From positions 12,497,886 through 12,561,885 of the forward strand of contig CM064552.1 in NCBI GenBank assembly GCA_032716605.1: a stretch of 64,000 bases of DNA, given 5' to 3'. A program made the translations under genes and the position numbers. Below the pieces are notes generated by a model. That model did no database searches. It was not told where the DNA came from and saw only the letters and a list, made by a program, of their open reading frames with translations. This document shows, piece after piece, positions 11,459-21,757 of this stretch. The stretch is from Paralithodes platypus (Eukaryota; Arthropoda; Malacostraca; Decapoda; Lithodidae). Numbering within the stretch: the stretch's first letter is position 1; each line of letters opens with the position of its first letter.

Positions 11459-11682
11459 CCTCATTCGCTCTTCTCGTTTATCATTCTTACTTTCTTTAGT
11501 AGGGTGGTTTGAGAAAAAGGAGTTAAGGTGGTGAAGAAATATTAGATGAATCATAAAGTTGAAGGTAGTGTCTCATTCGTTTTTCTCGTTTATCATTCTT
11601 ACTTTCTTTAGTAGGGTGGTTAGAGAAAAAGGAGTTAAGGTGGTGAAGAAATATTAGATGAATCATAAAGTTGAAGGTAGTG
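11459..11682. repeat. 112-bp direct duplication
   Basis: The segment starting TCATTCG at 11461 is repeated from 11573 with only a few differences (CGCTC/CGTTT, GGTTTGAG/GGTTAGAG), ending GAAGGTAGTG in both. It is a younger event inside the older 330-bp series. Confidence 0.9.
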
Positions 11683-11700
11683 TAAGATATCGTTACGGTC

Positions 11701-12276
11701 TAGGTCCTCTCGTACTTTCTCCCTTGGCTGTCTTTCCACCTCATAACCTTACATCTCCGCCCTTAACTACTGTCTTCATAATATATATTTTGTTAATTCT
11801 TCAAGCACTTTTTCGTACTATACCGTACCTCCCTTGTGTTCTTCCCGTTCCTCTCTCATTTATTATGATTCTGTTTGTATATATTCTCTTGTTATTTTTC
11901 TTTCTTGCTACCCTCCTTTAACACTCTTTTTCTTCTTAATGTTCTTTCCTTCCCGCCTTTACGCTGCTTTTATTGTTACTCCTACGGTATATAAGCCTAA
12001 ACCATTACCTTTGTTTTCTTCTTCACTCTCTCAGCTCCCTTCCAAATGTCCTTACCCTTTCTCGGCCTCTTATGGACTTATCTTTGCGTCTCCTTACACC
12101 TACTTCAGTCTCCCCCCTACATTTGCACTCTCATGTTTCAGAGTTTTTGTTTTGTTTTCCATATTTTGTGGACATCAGCTTAGTTTTCATTTCCTTTGTC
12201 CGTTTTTCATTTTTTTCAGTCATCGGTACCGGTATGTACAGGAACGTTTTCTACACACACACACACAGTCACACAC
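11701..12276. other. CT-rich DNA with open frames, no gene called
   Basis: A 162-codon plus frame and overlapping frames run here, but they are leucine/serine/phenylalanine-rich from pyrimidine composition and lack any recognisable domain. Confidence 0.45.
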
Positions 12277-12720
12277 GCGCGGTGGCCGAGCGCTCTTAGT
12301 CACTGTATTACCCTGGTATTAGCCGTGCTTGCTTGGGTGTCGGGGTTTCGATCCCACGCGCCGGCAGGGGAAGTTCTCTCAAAAATGTTCCCTGGCCATG
12401 AAGACTAGGGGCCATTTTATTAAACCATAGTAAGAGCTTTCCCTACGACCTTTCCCGACCAGATTGACCCTTATCGCTTATCTGTATAAGGGTCAATCTG
12501 GTCGGGAAAGGTCGTAGGGAAAGCTCTTACCATGGTTTAATAAAATGGCCCTAGGTCTGGATGAATCGTCTCGGGGGACCCACGAAGTCCACGTCCTACT
12601 CTTTCAAGGGTGTTTAGGCGCTCTCATTATCAGACAGGATCAGTCTGTTGATCCCATAGGATACGATCTACAGTAGGTTAAGTTTGTATATTTTCAGCCT
12701 CATTGGCTGCCGGCTTGAAA
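12277..12720 (+). mobile_element. tRNA-Leu-derived SINE, split by a hairpin element
   Basis: The head 12277-12361 folds like a class II tRNA: 5' GCGCG pairs with 3' CGCGC, an A box TGGCCGAGCGC and a B box GGTTTCGATCC lie at the right spacing, and there is a long variable region. It is closest to tRNA-Leu by eye but too degraded to be a tRNA gene. The body contains AGTTCTCTC and AAAAATGTTCCC, is interrupted at 12405-12554, and ends near AATAAACC followed by an ATT-rich tail. Transcription by RNA polymerase III from the internal boxes is expected for this class. Confidence 0.7.
12405..12554. mobile_element. 150-bp hairpin (fold-back) element
   Basis: Arms of about 70 bp (12405-12474 and 12486-12554) are near-perfect inverted copies with an 11-base loop. 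The only differences seen are one extra G near the left end and CCATAG versus CCATGG. Outer ends read CTAGGGGCCATTTTATT and its inverse. A TA target duplication at the edges would fit a Tc1/mariner-type MITE, but this is ambiguous because the end itself reads CTAG. Confidence 0.85.
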
Positions 12721-13135
12721 TAAACCTATTATTATTTATTAATATTATTACTCTCTCTCACTCTCTCTCTCCATTCTGGTGCGGTAAATAAAGGGTATTA
12801 AGCCATGTCGAGTCTCTCACATCAGCTTGGCTGTCGTACAATAACTGTCACCAGTCGTCACAAGCATCTTCACATTTATCTTTATTACTTTAGTCATGTT
12901 TTGTCTGTTTGAGGCGATCAGCTTGTCAACACTTTTAAACAAATGGGTGAATATAATAAGGTGCCTTGGGGAGCCACGGTGTGTAACAAGTAGCTAAATA
13001 TATACACAGATTTATAGATGTGATGCGGCTGTTGACGGTGAAGAAGTCTTTTGTATTACTTTATTAGGATGCAGGTAGTTGCTTTCATAGTCTAGAGTCT
13101 AGACTCTGGAGGCTATATACTGGTACGCCAAGCGC
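12721..13135. other. Intergenic DNA, nothing recognised
   Basis: Only a short CTCTCTCT run near 12752 and AT-rich unique sequence. Confidence 0.4.
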
Positions 13136-13184
13136 GCACGCGCACACACACGAGCGCACGCACACACACACATACACACACGAG

Positions 13185-13275
<91 letters not shown>
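13136..13275. repeat. (CA)n microsatellite with CGCG islands
   Basis: About 140 bp of alternating purine-pyrimidine, with GCGCACGCGC and GAGCGCGCGC blocks before a long pure CA run. The minus-strand Cys-Val frames are repeat artefacts. Confidence 0.97.
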
Positions 13276-13278
<3 letters not shown>

Positions 13279-13932
13279 AGATCCCCTTTTGTACCCATAG
13301 ATCTTTATACAGTCGTTATTTACAATCCCCTGCACTAGTTACTAGTATGGTACATTGCCGTAATATATATGATGAACTTGAAATAGTGAACATTGAATTT
13401 AGAAAAACACTGACTACAGGGCATGTGTTTATTGAGATTGATTAAAAATGATTATTCGGCGTGTCAGAAATGCTATTTATTTATTTTTTTTTACCAGAAC
13501 TACGTTTCGCTGCTGGCGATTGTATCTTCCATCCTAATAACAAATTATTTTGTGACAATCTCATTCGACAATCCATCCACTAATCTCCCTCTATTAACTA
13601 GCCTACTATCACAGTGCTGTGTTTTCAGTGACTTATGTTCGTATTAATCGCTACAGGACAAATACTTGGGCAACTCGCAATTAATTCAAATTATTTTACT
13701 TTCACAAATAAGGTCACGACGAGGAACAAAACTTTTGTGGACAACTGTACATGATTATTACAACAAAATCATTCCAATTATGCAAAGGGTGTTTGAAACC
13801 AGACATTTCCTCGTTTGGCGTTCGCTTAGCAATTACTAAAACTAAAATGATGCTGGTAAACTGTCTCCCTGATCTCCTGTGGTGGTGAAGCAGTACCCAA
13901 GCCGCGTCAGTCGGGTTTTGTCAGGCCACAAC
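13276..13932. other. Intergenic DNA with a family H fragment
   Basis: GAGGAACAAAACTTTTGTGG and CAACTGTACAT near 13724 resemble the family H arm at 10350. Otherwise nothing is recognised. Confidence 0.4.
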
Positions 13933-14290
13933 TTAAGGGGAGGCAGACCGTTTTTCTGGACCCCCTTCTCCCTAATGTTTAGCCCCACTAGTTTTGAGAT
14001 TATAAGACGTTCGGCCCATTAGTTTGGCGATTTTAACACCTTTCGCCCCATTTCGTTGTCAATTTTAAGACCTTTCGTGCCATTTAGGTGTCGATTATTT
14101 CCTGGCGAGCGATAGCGAGCGTGCAGTTTTAATAGGAACAGGCCTTCGGCCGGGACATTTTTCTACCTAAAAATGTACAAATTTATCTAGGGGGTGTTTT
14201 TCTAAGCTTGATGGAGGTCTAGGGAGGAAACTAAAAAAATATATGAATAAATTAATTAATAGTCCAAACAAACGGTCTGCCTCCCCTTAA
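13933..14290 (-). mobile_element. Family A, GGCAGACCG-end subfamily
   Basis: Ends TTAAGGGGAGGCAGACCGTT and AACGGTCTGCCTCCCCTTAA give a perfect inverted repeat of about 20 bp, much longer than in reference copy 29-354. Same subfamily as 15855, 30013 and 31169. In this copy the conserved motif lies next to GCGTGCAG rather than GCCTGCAA, and the hairpin is intact. Confidence 0.9.
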
Positions 14291-14931
14291 CCAGGAGGCC
14301 AGGTGTAGCGGTGACGCTACGGAAGGGTTGGAGGGGCCGGAAAAGGGCATGACACAAATACAAAAAGGTCGTACAAAGGAATACAAGCAATAAGTAATTA
14401 CAGTATGTGTTGGTATTTAGCTCAACTATTTGAAAGAGATAGGATACAGCAGCATGTATTATAGTGTCAACATTAAATTAGACTCCCCCCCGCCCAGCAA
14501 TCCCTACCAAAATAAAAAAAATAAATAAAACAATAAAAAAAAAAAATCATAAAAAGAGAGTATACCGTATGCAGCTAATACGGTATAGAAAGTTTGAATT
14601 GAATTATATAACACAAAAGTTTAATAAGAAAAATGCAGTATAGTATAAACTTCCATTTAGCTCTGTAAAAAAAAAAACTTTTTATTTTATTTTTTTATTT
14701 TTTTTAGTTATTATTTTTTGTTTAATCGTAGTGTTACTTATTTGTCATGTGCTACCATACCGTGTACGTTTCTTAATGTGCTACCGTACCATACTTATTT
14801 CATTTGGCGCTTCTTACTTTCTTTGCACCGAATTTGTTACCAGCGAGGCATGACGACAGAAAAGTACGACAGGCGGTACCGTACCTCGAGTAGGTGTCAC
14901 ATCGGGGTATCTTGAGTTAGTTTAAGGGGAG
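14291..14931. other. AT-rich DNA, no gene
   Basis: Contains poly(A)/(AAT) runs at 14505-14550 and poly(T) near 14680-14715. One 65-codon frame shows nothing recognisable. Confidence 0.45.
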
Positions 14932-15256
14932 GTATTTAGTTTGTACCTTAGACTTCCATCAAGCTTAAAAATTACACTCCCTTGACCCTCTTGAAGATAA
15001 ATTTGTACATTTTTCGGTAGAAAAATGTCCCGGCCGAAGGCCGTTTCCTCTTACATTACAGGCTCGCTATCGCTCGCCAGGAAAAAATCGACACCTAAAT
15101 GGCACGAAATGTCTAAAATTGACAGAAATGGGGCGAAAGTTCTTAAAATCGCCAAACTAATGGGACGAACGTCTTAAAATCTCAATGGCAGTGGAGTTAA
15201 AGATGAGGGAGAAAGGGGTCCAGAAAATAATCCCTCAAGTGGAAATCTCCCCTTAA
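14932..15256 (+). mobile_element. Family A, GGAAATCTCC-end subfamily
   Basis: Both TTAA ends are intact and the termini differ (GGGGAGGTATTTAG left, GTGGAAATCTCCCC right), so the inverted repeat is short. Close to 29-354 and 15381-15716. Confidence 0.9.
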
Positions 15257-15380
15257 TCGGGTACATAGATACGATAGGTTAGGTCAAAGTTGGTGGATAA
15301 ATGTTACGTATGATTATTCTCATTTATAGTCGGCTGAGATTCAGAAAGTAGATTATTATTATGTATACAACTGCGATAAT

Positions 15381-15716
15381 TTAAGGGGAGATATCCACTG
15401 AAGGGATTTTTTTCTTGACCCCTTTCTCCCTCATGTTTAGCCCCACTGCTTTTGATATTATAAAACGTTTGCCCCATTAGTTTAACGATTTTAAGAACTT
15501 TCACCCCATATTAAGACCTTTCGTGCCATTCAGGTGTCAATTTTATCCTGGCGAGCGATAGCGAGCCTGTAATTTAAGAGGAACCGGCCTTCGGCCGGGA
15601 CATTTTTCTACCAAAAAATGTACAAATATATCTTGAAAGGGACTCAAGGGGGTGTAATTTTAAGCTTGATGGAGGTCTAGGGAACAAACTAAATACCTCC
15701 CCTTAAATAATTGAAG
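15381..15716 (-). mobile_element. Family A, opposite orientation to its neighbour
   Basis: Both TTAA intact. It lies only 125 bp from 14932-15256 in inverse orientation, so the pair can form a large cruciform or hairpin transcript. Confidence 0.9.
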
Positions 15717-15854
15717 AGGCTCCAGTAGACTCCGGGATCCGAGGCACTATACTTATTTGTACATATTATTATTTGTACTAGCTACCGGCGGAATTATTCG
15801 CATGCTTTGACTCCGAATAAATCCCCCTAAAAAAAATGTTGGTGTGACAGTGCT

Positions 15855-16227
15855 TTAAGGGGAGGCTGGCCGTTTGTTTGGTCTATTAATTAATTTATTC
15901 ATATATTTGTTTTTAGTTTCCTCCCTAGACCTCCATTAAACTTAGAAAAACACCCCCTAGACCCCTCTTCAAGATAAATTTGTACATTTTTCGGTAGAAA
16001 AATGTTCCGGCCGAAGGCCGATTCCTCTTGAAATTGCAGGCTCGATATCGCTCGCCAGGAAATAATCGACACCTAAATTACACGAAAGGGCTTAAAATTG
16101 ACAACGAAATGGGGCGAAAGGTGTTTAAATCGCCAAACTAATGGGCCGAACGTCTTATAGTCTCAAAACTACTAGGGCTAAACATTAGGGAGAAGGGGGT
16201 CCAGAAAAACGGTCTGCCTCCCCTTAA
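15855..16227 (+). mobile_element. Family A, CTGGCCG/GGTCTGCC-end subfamily
   Basis: Complete copy with TTAA at both ends. Motif reads GGCTCGATATCGCTCGCC (one change) and the hairpin reads GGCCGAAGGCCG followed by A. Confidence 0.9.
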
Positions 16228-16432
16228 GTTTCCGGTTCCAAGAGAGAGAATGGGAGGAATGCAGGCCGCTTAGGGAAGATATAGGTAAAGAGAAGGACAG
16301 AGTCGAGGAGAAACTTAGAAAGCCACGAATGTAAAGAATGTCATGAATCAAGGGCTTTTAAAAATAGAGAAGGAAGAGGCTGTATATATATATATATTTA
16401 GATAGATAGATAGATAATATACAGATCTGGAC

Positions 16433-16613
16433 TGGACACGAAAATGGAACTTTGCAGTAAGGGACCCTAAATCGGAGAACGAACCCCCAAGTTCGAACCT
16501 CGAAACCGCAGAAATTTAATATATTCACGGTTTTGAGGTTCGAACTTGGGGGTTCGTTCTCCGATTATGGGTCCCTTACTGCAAAGTTCCATTTGCGTGT
16601 CCAGTCCAGATCT
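16433..16613. mobile_element. 181-bp fold-back element
   Basis: Arms of about 76-86 bp begin AGATCTGGACTGGACACG and end CGTGTCCAGTCCAGATCT, with a loop of about 20 bases around ATTTAATATATTCA. Few mismatches are present (for example GACCCTAAATC versus GATTATGGGTC). TA or TAC flanks both ends, so a TA duplication is plausible. No ORF. Confidence 0.85.
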
Positions 16614-17316
16614 ACTGTAGCCTATGTATACACATATATAAAAAAAAAAAAAAAAAAAAAAATAGGCCTATTTTGAAAATGAAAATGCAGATACAGAATA
16701 AACATTAGCTACCATATTATTAGATTATTTTAAAGCTCTAAGCTAAAAAATGAAGCATTTCTTATCAATGACAATAAAGAAATACCGTAATATTCGGCCA
16801 TTTTCAAACAAGGATGAAGCGTCTGTCTTCTTATTTCTCATCTGCCTTAAAATTGAAAGACAAGGCCGAGGTGGGGTGGGGTGTGGTAGGGGGTATGTGA
16901 GAGAATGTCGTGGAAAATGGAAAGAAGACGAAACATGGAGGAGGGGAAGATGGGAACAAGGAAGAGAGAAGCAGAGGGGAATAGAGGAGACGGGGGAGGG
17001 GAGAAGATGGTGTTGTCTGGGAGGATGGGAGGGAGATACTGTAGAACACGGAGGAGATTAAGAGGGTAGCAAGGAGAAGAAAGGAGGAAACGGGAGAATA
17101 GGGGAGACGGGCTATGGCACTGAGGGGGGGGGGGGGGGAGGTACTGTCTGGGAGAATGTCGTGGGAAATGGGAAGGAGATGAAACAAGGAGTAAGAGAAG
17201 AGAGGAGACGGGAGAGAGGGGAGACGGACTATATGGCTGATGGGTTTAGCGTCAGGAAGGGGAAATGGTGGTGAGGGGAGTAGGGGGGCTGTATATGTCG
17301 CTATGATTGGAAGAAC
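16614..17316. other. Purine-rich (G/A) tract
   Basis: Mostly GGGAGA-type text on the plus strand with vague internal repetition (TGTCTGGGAGAATGTCGTGG recurs near 16900 and 17147). Opposing long frames on both strands are composition artefacts. Confidence 0.55.
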
Positions 17317-17399
17317 GGGGAAGAAACATTTAGTGTTTGAGAGGGGAAGAAACGTTTAGTGTTTGAGAGGGGAAGAAACGTTTAGTGTTTGAGAGGGGG
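17317..17399. repeat. 27-bp tandem repeat, 3 copies
   Basis: GAAGAAACGTTTAGTGTTTG followed by AGAGGGG repeats three times; the first copy has CAT for CGT. Confidence 0.9.
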
Positions 17400-17956
17400 A
17401 AACGGTATGTAGGATAGATAAAAAATAAGAGGAGGGAGAAAATAAAGGATACCTTTGCCACTGAAAGGACAACACAATGTGAAGAATAGAGCTGGGAGTA
17501 TACAGTTGCTATACCGGTATTTAACACAATTGATATGGCTGGAAAAACGGAGAGGAAGAGTCGAGTTTTAGTCTTTGTAAGGGGAAACAGTTCTATACCT
17601 GTAGGATAGAAACTGAGGGGAAGGGGTAGATAAAGGGTTACTGCCATTAAAAGGACAACAACATGAAAACTAGAACTATAAGAATATACAGTAGCTATGT
17701 ACAGTATAAAAAGTGATAAGGTTGTTAAACCGAAGAGGGGTAAACGTTTAGTATGTGAGAGGGAATAGGCTCTATAGGATAGGGACAGGGAGGAACAAAC
17801 GTGCCATCGGAAAGGCAATGAAAGAGAAAATAGAGGTAAAAATACCCAACAATGTAAGTAAATTATTTTGGGACAAAATTTAACTAGAAACGGAGGAGAG
17901 AATGAGATATCTATTGGGGGTAAATAGAACTGTATGCAAATGTCTAAATAGGCCAA
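17400..17956. repeat. Diverged ~180-bp tandem repeat
   Basis: The sequence TAGGATAGA, GGGAGAAA, CCACTGAAAGGACAAC, AGAATAGAGCT, TATACAGTTGCTAT recurs about three times (from ~17405, ~17600 and ~17770). The 208-codon minus-strand frame over it is a by-product: its apparent hydrophobic repeats simply follow the DNA repeat. Confidence 0.6.
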
Positions 17957-18105
17957 TTAGAAAAACAGAACGTATGGTTTGAGTAACGCAAGATGCGGCA
18001 GGTGAAGTTAGGAACGGAAATGTTCAGTGTTTATCTGGAAGCAGATCGATTGGAAACTGATGGAAACATTCATTTTCTGAATGTAAATTAATATAAGAAT
18101 ATACT

Positions 18106-18312
18106 TTAACCCTCTCTGTTGTAAAAGCGACGTCTGTTATATTTTGTTCTAGCTATATTTAGATGATTTTATGCAGCTTAAGAAGGATCTGTGGTAGTTA
18201 AAAGGGTTGAGTGAGATAGTTCGAAGCTATATTCTTGCTAGAGATCCTTTCTAAACTTAATACAATCTTTAATAGTTGCCAGAAGAAAGTAAGAGCTGAA
18301 ACGTTCACTGTA
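18106..18312. mobile_element. Family E element
   Basis: TTAACCCTCTCTGTTG left end, GACGTCTGTTATA, TAGCTATATTTAGATGATTT, GCAGCTTAAGAAGGATCTGT, then the inverted counterpart. The right end is decayed. Confidence 0.7.
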
Positions 18313-18904
18313 AATAGTGTGGGTTTGGAAGGGTGAATGCGTCGCTCAAAGGAATTTTAAAAATATACTTGAAAATTCCAGAAATGGCTTTCAGTTTCTA
18401 TACAACCAAGAAACATGATTGGAAGAAAGGAGAGATGGGAATGTGCGGTGTTGGTGAGGCAAAAAAAAATTTAGGAACAGAGGAGAGAATTTACAGTCAA
18501 CCATTAAAGTGCGTGGATCATATATTTTGTTAAAGCTATAACTAATATTGCTATATTACTTATAGTAATCAACCTCAGTATCTTCCTATACATGCCGATA
18601 GGCCTACTGTTACACAATATGTCGACGAACTTGTATGTGTTATTGTACCGTACTGTATGGTCTGAATAAGCTGAGGGAAGTGGAGAGAACAAACATTTTA
18701 TGAATGAAAAGTACTATAGTCTATTCATTATGACGAATCTTGGAAAACAAATCTATTGTAACCTACTGTAGGGAGTACTAGAGCAAACGAGCTAGGCGGT
18801 ATATTTTTACACACCTATTTACTGTTTGACACTTCCCAAATAGAATACTTTTAAGTTATTTGAGGAACTCTAGACTCTTTCATAATGTACAAATTATATA
18901 GAGC

Positions 18905-18941
<37 letters not shown>

Positions 18942-19261
18942 TATATATATATTACATACTGTATATATACACAGTATATAAGACATTTAAGGGAGCCAGA
19001 TCATATAAAATTGTTAACAAAAGTAATTGCTAATCAAAAGAGAGAGCGAAACGTTCAAAGTTAGCTGGGAATATAATTAAATTATAAAGTGGTGGCCGTA
19101 TAATTATTATAAAAAGTTGCATAGCTTAAAAATTGAGGTGTGTAGCAACTAAGACAATCACAAAAATTAGAATAGCGTACTGTAGTGACCTATAGGCTAG
19201 TCAAAATAGTTGTCTACATAGCTAGACTAAACAAAACTAATCCACTCTAGCCTAGGCTATG
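18313..19261. other. AT-rich DNA with TA microsatellite, no gene
   Basis: Includes (TA)n at 18906-18960 broken by CAGTATAT words. Two short frames lack any feature of coding sequence. Confidence 0.45.
18906..18960. repeat. (TA)n microsatellite
   Basis: Alternating TA interrupted by ACAGT near 18940. Confidence 0.9.
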
Positions 19262-19466
19262 CATAATATAGTGATATTATTCTAGCTATATTTAAAGGAT
19301 TTTGTGCAGTTTAAGAACGATCTGTGGTAGTAAAAAGGGTTAAGTGAGATGATGAGATTGTTCAAAGCCTGTTAGTTGTCTGTGGGCCCATTATAAACTG
19401 AATAAAATTGTCTAATAGTAGCAAGAATAAACCTTAAAAGGACGGCACCGGTACTGAATGGGTTAA
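19262..19466. mobile_element. Family E element
   Basis: Left end decayed. Contains TTCTAGCTATATTTAAAGGA, AAAATTGTCTAATAGTAGC and the right end CGGTACTGAATGGGTTAA. Its final TTAA is directly followed by a family F end. Confidence 0.7.
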
Positions 19467-19640
19467 TGCCGGTATCACAGGAGTGTTGTTCTCTCTATTA
19501 TTGTTAACACTAGTCTGGCAGCTTATGAGGTACCTTTGATATTAATTCTGTCTCTAAAATTATGTATTTTAAATCCAGTTTCCGATACCAGTGCAAAAGA
19601 TCCCAGAAAAAATAACAAGAACGATAAAAGCCTTCTAGTA
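19467..19640 (-). mobile_element. Family F partial copy
   Basis: Starts TGCCGGTATCACAGGAG, then ACACTAGTCTGGCAGCTTAT and TTTCCGATACCAGTGCAAAA, which is the inverse of 30960-31168. The other end is lost. Confidence 0.65.
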
Positions 19641-19655
19641 ATAAAACTGTCTTAA

Positions 19656-19870
19656 TTAACCCTTTGAGTACCAGCGACCTGTGTTATATTATATTCTAGC
19701 TATATTTAAACGACATTATACAGCTTCAGAAGGGTCTGTGCTAGTTAAAAAGGTTGGTTGACATAGTTTGAAGCCTTATTATTACTAGAGATCCTTCCTA
19801 AGCTGAATCAAATCGCCTAATCATTGCCAGAATATAATTAAAAGGATGTCATCGGTACTGAACGTGTTAA
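19656..19870. mobile_element. Family E TTAA element (reference description)
   Basis: 215 bp bounded by TTAA. Ends TTAACCCTTTGAGTACCAGC and CATCGGTACTGAACGTGTTAA are imperfect inverted repeats of about 25 bp. The inner halves are also inverse copies: CGACATTATACAGCTTCAGA versus CTAAGCTGAATCAAATCG. CCC-start termini with TTAA duplication are typical of piggyBac-derived MITEs. No ORF. Plus and minus are nearly symmetrical, so no strand is given. Confidence 0.85.
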
Positions 19871-19897
19871 TGGTAACGGAAACTCTTCGTTCTAACA

Positions 19898-19970
19898 GGC
19901 CTTGTGGCGCAACGGATAACGCGTCTGACTACGGATCAGAAGATTCCAGGTTCGAATCCTGGCAAGGTCG
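19898..19970 (+). tRNA. tRNA-Arg(ACG)
   Basis: A 73-nt cloverleaf with every part in place: acceptor GGCCTTG pairs with CAAGGTC (one G-U pair) plus discriminator G; D arm contains GGCGCAACGGATAACGC; anticodon stem TCTGA/TCAGA encloses the loop CTACGGA, giving anticodon ACG (read as ICG after editing, decoding CGN arginine codons); T arm has GGTTCGAATCC. The D, anticodon and T arms match the conserved animal tRNA-Arg(ACG) very closely. Internal A and B boxes drive RNA polymerase III. It has no intron and no encoded CCA. It sits 27 bp after a family E element, and a run of five T follows closely. Confidence 0.96.
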
Positions 19971-19976
19971 GGTATA

Positions 19977-19981
19977 TTTTT
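19977..19981 (+). terminator. RNA polymerase III terminator of tRNA-Arg
   Basis: TTTTT begins six bases after the tRNA end, the usual Pol III stop. Its presence favours a live gene over a SINE head. Confidence 0.8.
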
Positions 19982-20149
19982 GGTTCGACATTCTAATGTT
20001 ATTTCATTATATTTTTAAGTAAAGCCCATCTTGAAGAGGCATAGGTCTGCTTCATTATATGTAACCTATGTTATATGTGTTATATTAAACATTATTCTAT
20101 ATTTTGTCCTGTCCATGTCTATTTTCTTAGTTTGTTTTATAACTTACTA

Positions 20150-20663
20150 GGAGGGGTACCCGGCGTTGCCCGGGTTTAAATTCTACTACCATAATCACCA
20201 TCATCAATCACTACTACCACAATCATCACAATACTACTACTACCATAATCACCGGCCTCGACCTCCCTGTGCCTCATTAAACGGCGACCTCGATTTCGGC
20301 CGCTAAATGACCTCCGATTTTGGATCTGACCTCATCCGTACCCCCATTTTGGGGAGCTGCGAACAACTTTCGTTCCATACACCTTTTCGATCGGAGGCCT
20401 CCTTCTGCCCCAAACGGCCATTTTTTTCCCATTTTTTTCGCTCCCCTAATACTACATAAGTTCTGCCGAAAATTTTATTAAACAAAAGTGTCTCTGATTT
20501 CCACTAAACTCGCCTAAAACCATCTCCAAAGCCTGGGCTTTCCAACGGTGCCCCACACTCCCACCTGGCACCAAAACTGTGGGAGGAGTTTAGTAACAAA
20601 GGTACAAAGGTCGGGTAACTGACAAACAGACAAACAATTACCTTTATTTATTAAGATTACTGC
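20150..20663 (+). mobile_element. Retroelement-like repeat with CCCGGCGTTGCCCGGG start
   Basis: Starts with TACCCGGCGTTGCCCGGG, a word I associate with a widespread animal repeat. It then has an (ACT/ATC)-rich stretch, a GC-richer middle with CGACCTCGATTTCGGCC, and ends ACAGACAAACA then CCTTTATTTATTAAGATTAC. The layout resembles a non-autonomous retrotransposon with a short 3' repeat, but I cannot assign it. No TSD is found and the 60-codon minus frame is not a gene. Confidence 0.45.
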
Positions 20664-21341
20664 CTATGTTTTATATACAATTTCTTCGAGCTCGAGTACA
20701 TTTCTTTGGAAAGATATGGCGGAGCTTTTGGCTAACAAATAACTAACTCTTATTTTGTTTGTCATTACCGGTACTGATATGATCATACCACAGCTGAAGA
20801 GGCTTGGCTTTTGCCTCAATTTGGTAGCTAATTTGTGTTTTGCAAGGAGTTTAAGGGGAAAAGTGGATAAAGTAGCTTAGTGGGAAAGGCTTGTTCTAGG
20901 TAGAACCAATCTTAAGCCTATTTGTGAAACAGTTTGCGTAAAAGATTGTTACCGGTACCGGTACTTAATTGCTTTCGCTCCTCCTTTGAACCGTGGTTAT
21001 GTGTAGTCGTTTAGTAATTTATGGTTGAGAGAGAGAGAGAGAGAGAGAGAGTGAGAGAGAGATGGCTGAAATGTAATTTTGTGGTGAAGACATGATAAAT
21101 CTCTCCCGTCTCTCTCACTTCAGAAGGCGACGGTGGTGTTGCAAGGAGAGGAGTTTGTGTGCTCTAGGGTTTTATGGGTCACTAACAAATAACCAATGTT
21201 TGGGAGTCTGAAAGCATTTTTATTACAGCGTGTTGGGAAAATATACTGTGCGTGAGATACTGCTCTGCTTGGTTCTCGGTGGTGTGGGGCATGTGTGGCT
21301 AAATACATTCTTGATAAGGTTCAATTAATGTGCCCAATTGT
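20664..21341. other. Intergenic DNA with a (GA)n tract
   Basis: GA dinucleotides at about 21027-21061. TACCGGTA overlaps occur near 20950. Nothing else recognised. Confidence 0.45.
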
Positions 21342-21552
21342 GTATTCTATAGTCTATTCGTTATAGGTAGGCTAGAAATCTTTACTTCAAACCTTTATAA
21401 CTCAAAAAGGGCTAGTGCAAAATGGCTTTAAATTTCCACTCCCATTCCCTGGCTGACTCCAAATGTGAGAACTATTAGCTTGTTTACTCTAGTCCTTATT
21501 GAGTTACAAGAGGTTAGGGGTCAAGATCTTGGCCTAATTATAGCTATATAGT
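21342..21552. mobile_element. Family D element, best copy
   Basis: Left end TATAGTCTATTCGTTATAGG, GGCTAGAAATC, TTTATAACTC. Right half GTTTACTCTAGTCCTTATTG, AGTTACAAGAGGTTAGGGGT, then GGCCTAATTATAGCTATA. The halves are imperfect inverse copies. Length about 211 bp, no ORF. Confidence 0.6.
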
Positions 21553-21757
21553 AATTAAGGGAGGCTAAACCAGTAAGATTTTGGATGATATCGATGGGCC
21601 TGGGTGGCATCCGGTTGTCTGTCATTAGTGTGCGTTATGCTATGAATTTAGCCCATGATCTGTTCTTATTTCCCCCAACCTTCCGCATTCCTTGTTGTCC
21701 GAGAATACCCCTCTCCGGGTCCCCCAATGGTCTGAACTGAACTGAATACTTATTGTT

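Larger units (their letters stand above)
10795..11700. repeat. Diverged ~330-bp tandem repeat block
   Basis: The series TATAGTCTCATTCGCTTTTC, GGTGGTTAGAG, GATGAATCATAA, GGTCTAGCTCCTCTCGTA then TTTGTCGCTGGGTAGGTG recurs about every 300-350 bp (near 10805, 11152, 11455). The 40-bp minisatellite upstream is an expansion of one short part of this unit. Confidence 0.7.

Noticed and set aside
11834..12322. 162-codon plus frame
   Set aside because: CT-rich, low complexity, and runs into the head of a SINE.
17330..17956. 208-codon minus-strand frame
   Set aside because: Its apparent internal similarity follows a ~180-bp DNA repeat in a purine-rich tract; no domain.
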